Below, one piece after another: positions 5,781-9,747 of a DNA stretch of 9,747 nucleotides. The stretch's first letter is position 1, and each line of letters begins with the position of its first letter. This DNA comes from JAEHCY01 sp964519095 (GTDB lineage: Bacteria > Pseudomonadota > Gammaproteobacteria > Chromatiales > Chromatiaceae): contig CAZFHV010000129.1 in assembly GCA_964519095.1 (NCBI GenBank), positions 1-9,747 of the forward strand, given 5' to 3'. The position numbers and the translations under genes are program-made. Under the pieces are notes generated by a model. It was not told the origin of the DNA. It saw only the letters and a program-made list of their open reading frames with translations, and ran no database searches.

Positions 5781-6380
5781 ATGGGATCGACACAAGAGGC
5801 CGTGCTCACGCTGGTGCGGGATCAGGGGATCCTCCGCCCCCGGGACCTGGATGCCCAGCATCTGCCCCGCGTCTCCCTGACGCGGCTGGTGCGCCAAGGA
5901 CGCCTGGCACGCATCGGCCGGGGACTCTATGCCCTCCCCGATCGTGAGCTCTCGGCCCACGGGACCCTGGCGGAGGTCGCCCGCCGCTATCCGCGGGGGG
6001 TGATCTGCCTGCTCTCGGCCCTGCGCTTTCACGAGCTGACCACCCAGGCCCCCCACGAGGTCTGGCTCGCCATCCCCAACAAGGCCCGGCCCCCGCGCCT
6101 GGACTACCCACCCCTGCGCATCGCCCGCTTCTCCGAGTCGGGTCTGCGGGATGGTGTGGAGGAGCAGCTCATCGATGGGGTCGCGGTGCGCATCACCGGG
6201 CTTGCGCGCACCCTGGCGGACTGCTTCAAGTACCGCAACAAGATCGGTCTCGATGTGGCGCTCGAGGCCCTGCAGGAGGCCTGGCGCGGGCGGCGGGTGA
6301 GCATGGACGCCCTCTGGCACTCCGCCCGGCAGTGCCGCGTGGCCAACCTCATGCGCCCCTACCTCGAGAGCCTCCCGTGA
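5781..6380 (+). CDS. abiEi: AbiEi-type antitoxin / transcriptional repressor
   Basis: 199 residues, typical for the family. The N-terminal winged helix (about 5-52) ends in the signature RLARIGRGLYALP. The C-terminal domain includes the conserved stretch ICLLSALRFHELTTQ and RITGLARTLADCFKYRNKIGLDVALEAL. In the known type IV systems AbiEi neutralises AbiEii without direct binding and represses the operon. The ATG used has AGGA 14 nt upstream, somewhat far; GTG at 5802 is an alternative but would cut into the first helix. The stop codon overlaps the next start (GTGA), the usual arrangement in abiE operons. Confidence 0.9.
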   Translation: MGSTQEAVLTLVRDQGILRPRDLDAQHLPRVSLTRLVRQGRLARIGRGLYALPDRELSAHGTLAEVARRYPRGVICLLSALRFHELTTQAPHEVWLAIPNKARPPRLDYPPLRIARFSESGLRDGVEEQLIDGVAVRITGLARTLADCFKYRNKIGLDVALEALQEAWRGRRVSMDALWHSARQCRVANLMRPYLESLP

Positions 6381-7285
6381 GGGGGCCCGATCGGGGTGCA
6401 TCGCTGCGTGCCCGCCTCCTCGCCAAGGCGAAGGCGGCCCGGCAGGACTTCAACCTGGTCCTGACCCGCTATGCCCTGGAGCGGCTGCTCTACCGCTTGA
6501 GTCGGTCGCGCTACCGGGATCAGTTCCTGCTCAAGGGCGCCTTGTTGTTCGATCTCTGGTTCGACATCCCGCACCGGCCGACCCGCGACGCCGACCTGCT
6601 CGGCTACGGCCCGGCAGAAGCCCAGGCCTTGGAGTCCCTCTTCCGCGACCTGTGCGCGGCGCCGGGGGAGGGCGATGACGGAATCTACTTCCAGGCCGAG
6701 ACCGTCCGGGCCGAGGAGATCCGCAAAGACGCCCACTACGGCGGCATCCGCATCACCCTGGTCGGGGTCCTCGCCGGTGCCCGCTGCCCGGTGCAGGTGG
6801 ACGTGGGTTTTGGGGATGTGGTGACCCCTGCCCCGGAGGCCATCGACTATCCGACCCTGCTCCCCGAGCTGCCCGCCCCCAGGCTGCGCGCTTATCCGCG
6901 CGACACGGTGGTCGCCGAGAAGCTCGAGGCCCTGGTGGTGCTGGGGGTCGCCAACAGCCGCATGAAGGACTTCTTCGATCTCTGGGTGCTGGCCCGCTAT
7001 AGCGACTTCGACGCCGAGACCCTGCGGCGGGCGGTGGGGGCGACCTTCGAGCGACGCGGGACTCCCATACCCGAGGGGATACCCTTCGGTCTGAGCGAAG
7101 ACTGCGCCGCTGACCCGCGCAAGCAGGCCCAGTGGCTCGCCTTCCTCTCCAAGAATGGGCTCCAACCGGTGCCGCTGGAGGAGGTTCTCGCACTGCTGCG
7201 TGCATTCCTGATGCCGGTTCTCGGTGCGGTGCGCCTCGGTGCCCCCCTGGGCGGGCATTGGTCTGAGGGCTGCAGCTGGCGCTGA
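6377..7285 (+). CDS. abiEii: AbiEii nucleotidyltransferase toxin
   Basis: 302 residues starting with GTG in the 4-bp GTGA overlap with abiEi; an ATG at 6332 lies inside abiEi and is less likely. Conserved motifs of the AbiEii/DUF1814 nucleotidyltransferase family are present: LKGALLFDLW (52-61), TRDADLL (69-75, the DxD metal-binding pair D71/D73), VQVDVGFGD (D142), VVAEKLEALV (K182) and NSRMKDFFDLWVL (D198, D201). The C terminus ends with the family's W-containing tail (GHWSEGCSW). All expected catalytic residues are present, so the toxin appears intact. Members transfer nucleotides onto RNA acceptors and cause reversible growth arrest or phage abortive infection. Confidence 0.93.
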   Translation: MRGPDRGASLRARLLAKAKAARQDFNLVLTRYALERLLYRLSRSRYRDQFLLKGALLFDLWFDIPHRPTRDADLLGYGPAEAQALESLFRDLCAAPGEGDDGIYFQAETVRAEEIRKDAHYGGIRITLVGVLAGARCPVQVDVGFGDVVTPAPEAIDYPTLLPELPAPRLRAYPRDTVVAEKLEALVVLGVANSRMKDFFDLWVLARYSDFDAETLRRAVGATFERRGTPIPEGIPFGLSEDCAADPRKQAQWLAFLSKNGLQPVPLEEVLALLRAFLMPVLGAVRLGAPLGGHWSEGCSWR

Positions 7286-7293
7286 ACCGAGCC

Positions 7294-7731
7294 GTGGCAC
7301 CCCGGATGAGCCCCTCGTCAAGCAAGCTCCGCGACGGCGAACGAATCCGCAAGGCGCTTTCTCTCAAACAGATCGCACCGATCCAGGAGCGGCTGGCCCC
7401 AGCGCTCGCCCAGATCCCGGCGCTTCGCTACATCAAGCTCTTCCCCGAGCGGCTCACCGCCTCCAACCTGCTGTCCCGGGATAGCAAGAACAACCCCGTG
7501 GTGGTGATGGGTGGCGAGGGACTGGTCGGGGTGGAGCTGCTCATCGACTCCGCCATGCACAGCATCCAGTTCTACGCCCTGACCTCCGCCGTCAAGGGGT
7601 GCGGGGGACGGATGGTCGAGGCGGTGCTCGCCGCAACACCCGAGGACTGGTTCATCGCCGTTCCGATGGACTGGAGCAGAGGTTTCTGGGAGCGGATGGC
7701 GCAGAAGTATCCGCGGCTGCAGGTGTTCTGA
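7294..7731 (+). CDS. Third gene of the abiE operon, possibly GNAT-fold
   Basis: 145 residues from GTG 7294, only 8 nt after the abiEii stop, or 141 from ATG 7306. Neither has a good ribosome site, which favours coupling. A conserved-looking core reads VVVMGGEGLVGVELL...HSIQFYALTSAVKGCGGRMVEAVL and ends DWSRGFWERMAQKYPRLQVF. The KGCGGRMVEAVL helix followed by a DWF-IAVP strand and GFWERM resembles the acetyl-CoA pyrophosphate loop and C-terminal part of GNAT acetyltransferases. However, the canonical R/Q-x-x-G-x-G/A is imperfect and the domain is short. Location and direction suggest co-expression with the toxin pair. Function is unproven; it could be an unrelated passenger. Confidence 0.7.
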   Translation: MAPRMSPSSSKLRDGERIRKALSLKQIAPIQERLAPALAQIPALRYIKLFPERLTASNLLSRDSKNNPVVVMGGEGLVGVELLIDSAMHSIQFYALTSAVKGCGGRMVEAVLAATPEDWFIAVPMDWSRGFWERMAQKYPRLQVF

Positions 7732-7924
7732 GCGCGGTACTCCGGTTGAGGATCACGCACGGCGGGGCGGCGGAGTTGGCAGGATTCCTCGTGCATGGGT
7801 GTACCAACGGGGATTCACACGAACCCGGAGGGCAGGAGGTGGCCACCAGCGTCCACGTCCCGAAGATCCAGACGACACGCCTGCAACGGGGAGAGGGTCC
7901 GGGGGGCGGGGGATCCGGTGGCAC

Positions 7925-7945
7925 AGCCTGATCATCAACCAGGCT
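7925..7945 (-). terminator. Weak hairpin at the end of the zinc-ribbon gene
   Basis: AGCCTG (7925-7930) pairs with CAGGCT (7940-7945) across a 9-nt loop that includes the stop codon. Only six base pairs and no T tract, so a terminator role is doubtful. Confidence 0.25.
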
Positions 7946-8234
7946 TCCCTTCGGGATCCCGGGCGGGGTAGCCAGGAGTCCCGCTCCCCACCCGGACCCC
8001 ACCCGCGGCGACGTAGACGATGCGGATCGAGGCGCCCTTCCTGCCGCAGGCCGTGCACCGCAGGCGACTCCGAAGGGCCGGGATGGTGACCCCCTCGGGA
8101 ACGGTCGACCGATCAAGCCAGACGCCATGACCGCAGTGGTCACAGGTGACCGCGATGGCGAACTGATCCGGCGGGAAGTCGGAGAGGACGTTGTCTCCGG
8201 TCTGCTCGGGAGATGTGCCGGGACCTCTGGACAT
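7935..8234 (-). CDS. Small two-CxxC zinc-ribbon protein
   Basis: 99 residues. Two CxxC knuckles, C31-DH-C34-G-H and C60-TA-C63-G, about 26 residues apart, indicate a zinc ribbon; the linker carries LDRSTVPEGVTIPALRSRLR. The second knuckle is followed by the beta stretch ASIRIVYVAAGG. The tail (GSGTPGYPARDPEGKPG) looks disordered. The start at 8234 is chosen over an upstream in-frame ATG (8498) because it has AAGAGG 7 nt upstream and because the preceding 88 codons read as low-complexity, non-protein-like sequence. It is convergent with the abiE operon. A 6-bp hairpin (CACCGG/CCGGTG, 8257-8272) lies in its leader just ahead of the ribosome site. I recognise it only as a zinc-ribbon hypothetical. 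Confidence 0.75.
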   Translation of the reverse strand: MSRGPGTSPEQTGDNVLSDFPPDQFAIAVTCDHCGHGVWLDRSTVPEGVTIPALRSRLRCTACGRKGASIRIVYVAAGGVRVGSGTPGYPARDPEGKPG

Positions 8235-8367
8235 GGCGGACCTCTTCGACCACTGGCACCGGGGGACCGGTGTGAGACCGCTGGAGGGCGGCAAGGACGC
8301 GCGACTGGTGGCGACAGATGACGCTGCTCGACTCTCGACGATGAGCCCACGAGGGTAGGACACACCA

Positions 8368-8384
8368 GGCTCAGCGGCTGAGCC
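8368..8384. repeat. 7-bp stem hairpin GGCTCAG-CGG-CTGAGCC
   Basis: Perfect inverted repeat with a 3-nt loop. Its arm shares AGGCTCAG with the terminator after the SRAP gene, so it may terminate transcripts entering from either side, although there is no T tract. Confidence 0.35.
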
Positions 8385-8489
8385 CGCGCCGGTCGGATCG
8401 CTGGGACCTGGGAGGGGACTGGGATTGGGACTCCGACCTGGACCGCGGGGACCGAGGTGTCTCCCCGATCCCAAGACCCAGCAGTGCTC

Positions 8490-8514
8490 GGCTGTCACGG
8501 CGCTTGCAAGTCGG
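8490..8514 (+). repeat. Direct repeat copy A (GGCTGTCAC...CTTGCA)
   Basis: GGCTGTCAC at 8490 and CTTGCAAGTCGG at 8503. The same arrangement with identical 13-nt spacing occurs at 8910-8934 (20 of 25 positions identical). A third CTTGCAGGTCGG without the first half is at 8856-8867. Confidence 0.55.
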
Positions 8515-8909
8515 AAGCCAACCCCCGCGCCAGCCTCGCGGCCGGTTCTCGATCCCCCTGTCCCCCAGGGGGACCCTGCGGATACCCCATCGCGATCCCC
8601 AACGCGCCGCCACTGCGCTCCGCCTCACTTTCGGGTTTCGCCCCTGTCGTTCGGCTGCGCTTAGTCGCGGCTCTGGGGCTGGCGGCTGATCCCTGTTCCC
8701 TTCGCTCACGCCACCGTCTCGCAGCCGCTCGCACGGCGCGCGCACATCGCTCGCCCAGCTCGCGGCGCAAGGCAGGCGGCTGTGCCTGGGTGATCCCTGG
8801 GACGCTCGCGCCTTCCACGGCGGGCCAAGGCTCGCCAACAGCGCTCCCCCTGGCCCTTGCAGGTCGGCACTTCGCTTGAGGGCTTGCGGTGGTCTCAGCT
8901 CGAAGAGCC

Positions 8910-8934
8910 GGCTGTCACACCCCTTGCAGGTCCG
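8910..8934 (+). repeat. Direct repeat copy B (GGCTGTCAC...CTTGCA)
   Basis: Second copy of the two-part repeat, 420 bp from copy A, with CTTGCAGGTCCG at 8923. Matches copy A at 20 of 25 positions; the differences are concentrated between the two blocks. Confidence 0.55.
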
Positions 8935-9119
8935 CCCCTTCGCGCGTGTGAACGCCACACCCGCTGCGGGTCGGGCAAGGGTCGCGCCAGCCGGCGGGGG
9001 CGGTGGCGAGCGCCTCTGGCTTGCCGGGAGAGGCTGTGTGGTCCATCACTGAACGTCCTGAAAACTTGCGGTGTGGTGCTGTTTTCGTTTAACCTGGCAT
9101 TCTGAGGGGAGGTACCACT

Positions 9120-9359
9120 ATGGACAAAGACGATGTCTTGTCGCCCCTAATGGATGCCATCACCGGTTCCACCAAGGCGCTCTCGTTCCTCGTCGACAAG
9201 CTCGACGGCTTCGTTTCCACCGAACCCGCGTTTGTGCTTCGGACCCTCATCCGCGATCTGGGCGACTCCGTCGACCTGCTTCGCGCCGAGCTCGAGGCCC
9301 GTAACTGCTTCTCGATCAGCCCGCAGAACGCCGATACCCTTTGCCCTGGACCCAACTGA
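9120..9359 (+). CDS. 79-residue protein of unknown function
   Basis: Starts with ATG 7 nt after a strong ribosome site (GAGGGGAGG, 9104-9112). The protein is acidic and helical: MDKDDVLSPLMDAITGSTKA, LSFLVDKLDGF, then VLRTLIRDLGDSVDLLRAELEAR, a good amphipathic or coiled-coil-like helix. It has a short polar tail. No signal peptide, no membrane segment, and no family I recognise. The ribosome site, G/C third positions and clean helical pattern make it a real gene. The stop is immediately followed by a run of hairpins. Confidence 0.75.
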   Translation: MDKDDVLSPLMDAITGSTKALSFLVDKLDGFVSTEPAFVLRTLIRDLGDSVDLLRAELEARNCFSISPQNADTLCPGPN

Positions 9360-9383
9360 GGCGGCGCCCAGCCGCCACCTCAG
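9356..9383 (+). terminator. Hairpin overlapping the stop of the 79-residue gene
   Basis: CTGAG/GCGGC (9356-9365) pairs with GCCGC/CTCAG (9371-9383) with a 3-nt bulge on the right arm. It is GC-rich with no T tract. It could end transcription or protect the transcript 3' end. Confidence 0.45.
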
Positions 9384-9406
9384 TGTGGGGTTCGTAACGG
9401 GCTGAG

Positions 9407-9425
9407 GCGACGGTGAGACCGTCGC
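9407..9425. repeat. Perfect 8-bp stem hairpin
   Basis: GCGACGGT and ACCGTCGC with loop GAG. It is a second strong hairpin shortly after the one that overlaps the 79-residue gene's stop. Confidence 0.5.
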
Positions 9426-9517
9426 TGCGGCACTGCGCGTGAAGGGATCGACGGGCGGTGCAAGGTGGTTTGCGCCTCGATCCTGGGCGGCAGGGGGCTC
9501 GTACGATCCCGCAATCC

Positions 9518-9589
9518 CGCGGCGGACGACCGCCGCGCGGGTTGCCCCTTTGCGAAGCGATGCCTTGAGCCTAACGGCAGGGGCGACCC
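9518..9589. repeat. Adjacent inverted repeats (8-bp stem, then 10-bp stem)
   Basis: The first stem is CGCGGCGG/CCGCCGCG with loop ACGA (9518-9537). One base later a 10-bp stem begins, GGGTTGCCCC (9539) to GGGGCGACCC (9580), with a smaller TGCC/GGCA stem stacked inside it. Confidence 0.5.
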
Positions 9590-9590
9590 C

Positions 9591-9620
9591 CTTGTAAGGC
9601 GATTCTGAAACTCTTGTAAG
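9591..9620. repeat. CTTGTAAG direct repeat, two copies 22 bp apart
   Basis: Identical octamers at 9591-9598 and 9613-9620. The spacing of two helical turns puts both on one face of the DNA, as for iterons or binding sites of a dimeric initiator or accessory protein. Confidence 0.4.
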
Positions 9621-9657
9621 AAGTTGCCGACACCTGCACTTCAGCCCTTCCATCGCT

Positions 9658-9670
9658 GGGCGCACTCACC
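9658..9670 (-). other. oriT nick-site-like sequence (IncQ/MOBQ type)
   Basis: Minus strand reads GGTGAGTGCGCCC. From memory, the RSF1010/IncQ nick region is GGTAAGTGCG|CCC, so 12 of 13 positions agree; by analogy the nick would fall between positions 9661 and 9660 on the minus strand. The inverted repeat that precedes the nick in RSF1010 is not seen in comparable form here, and no relaxase gene lies within the window. Confidence 0.35.
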
Positions 9671-9680
9671 ATAATGACTC

Positions 9681-9747
9681 TCAGCCGCTCAGGGATGGGG
9701 TAGCCGACCTCGGGTGCTCCTTCTCCCGGTAGCCGAGAGTCTGGCGC
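9681..9747 (-). CDS. Possible 3' end of a minus-strand gene (partial)
   Basis: From the right edge the minus strand reads RQTLGYREKEHPRSATPSLS then G and stop (TGA at 9683..9681), with 17 of 20 third positions G or C in the codons I scored. That is consistent with the coding genes of the window and better than the competing frame. Only about 21 codons are visible, so no family can be named. It ends 10 nt from the oriT-like site. Confidence 0.35.
   Translation of the reverse strand, partial: RQTLGYREKEHPRSATPSLSG

Larger units (their letters stand above)
8235..9119. other. Gene-free, hairpin- and repeat-rich region (885 bp)
   Basis: Long frames exist here, but their translations are rich in Arg, Pro, Ser and Gly, without domains or ribosome sites, so I call no gene. 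Visible structure: hairpins at 8257-8272 (CACCGG/CCGGTG), 8368-8384 (GGCTCAG-CGG-CTGAGCC), 8553-8573 (TCCCCCTG/CAGGGGGA, 5-nt loop), 8822-8856 (GGGCCA/TGGCCC), 8946-8960 (GTGTG/CACAC) and 8959-8971 (ACCCG/CGGGT). Motifs of the form CTTGCA(A/G)GTC recur at 8503, 8856 and 8923. This could be an untranslated or structured RNA, an origin, or a recombination or partition region. Confidence 0.5.
9360..9680. other. Gene-free region with stacked inverted repeats, a repeated octamer and an oriT-like site
   Basis: No convincing gene. Inverted repeats: GCGACGGT-GAG-ACCGTCGC (9407-9425), CGCGGCGG-ACGA-CCGCCGCG (9518-9537), and GGGTTGCCCC (9539-9548) with GGGGCGACCC (9580-9589, one G-T pair). The last encloses TGCC (9561-9564) and GGCA (9576-9579). 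CTTGTAAG occurs at 9591-9598 and 9613-9620, exactly 22 bp apart. A nick-site-like sequence follows at 9658-9670. The pattern suits an origin of transfer or replication, or a folded RNA. Confidence 0.5.

Noticed and set aside
6359..7321. 320-codon minus-strand ORF opposite abiEii
   Set aside because: Shadow of abiEii: the opposite strand carries all the nucleotidyltransferase motifs, while this frame encodes Gly/Gln/Ala-rich sequence without a domain.
8457..8879. Plus-strand ORF through the same region
   Set aside because: Low-complexity translation and no ribosome site; it conflicts with the other frames and with the hairpin structure.
8371..8958. Long minus-strand ORF through the repeat-rich region
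   Set aside because: The translation is dominated by Arg, Ser, Pro and Gly without any domain pattern and without a ribosome site. Long random frames are expected in GC-rich DNA.
9571..9747. Minus-strand frame open from the right edge, with an internal ATG GTG AGT
   Set aside because: Third-position GC is only about 59 percent, and a competing frame at the edge looks more like coding sequence. No ribosome site precedes the ATG.
1..9747. CRISPR array, tRNA or rRNA genes
   Set aside because: No regularly spaced repeat-spacer units (the left-edge repeats have no spacers), no tRNA cloverleaf signature and no rRNA-like sequence were seen.

Overview
This is a GC-rich window (roughly two thirds G+C by eye). 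Its gene content is accessory: an insertion sequence, a toxin-antitoxin type module, DNA-processing enzymes, small orphan proteins and long repeat-rich stretches without genes. The protein families and strong Shine-Dalgarno sites fit a high-GC proteobacterium, perhaps a gammaproteobacterium of the purple-sulfur-bacterium kind. That placement is inference; there is no rRNA or other marker. The stretch is best read as part of a plasmid, integrative element or genomic island.

Left part (1-3354). A minus-strand gene of unknown function runs off the left edge. Its 3' part enters a 22-bp tandem repeat that may be the end of an IS21-type element. Head to head with it lies a CoiA-like zinc-finger/nuclease-fold gene (663-1574). 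A complete IS630-family element (1571-2673, flanked by TA) sits in the stop codon of that gene and separates it from an SRAP (YedK/HMCES) gene at 2686-3354. Removing the IS in silico rebuilds a tight two-gene operon, CoiA-like then SRAP, with only 9 nt between stop and start.

Middle part (3355-5575). A hairpin terminator follows the SRAP gene. A second operon appears to start at an exact TATAAT box near 3620. It encodes a 58-residue protein, a YdjM/DUF457-type membrane metal-dependent hydrolase with a long extra C-terminal domain, and a lipoprotein of the staphylococcal-nuclease (thermonuclease) family.

Right-middle part (5576-7731). An AbiE module: antitoxin/repressor abiEi, the nucleotidyltransferase toxin abiEii overlapping it by 4 bp, and a third co-directional gene with a weak acetyltransferase look. 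A GCCGGTA/TACCGGC inverted repeat overlaps the likely -10 of this operon and is the natural autoregulatory operator.

Right part (7732-9747). A small two-CxxC zinc-ribbon gene on the minus strand, then about 885 bp without a gene but rich in hairpins and repeated CTTGCAGGTC-type motifs. Next come a 79-residue orphan protein with an excellent ribosome binding site, a run of strong hairpins, a pair of CTTGTAAG repeats 22 bp apart, a site close to the IncQ/MOBQ oriT nick sequence, and the possible 3' end of a minus-strand gene at the right edge. Together these suggest an origin-like region (transfer or replication) near the right end.
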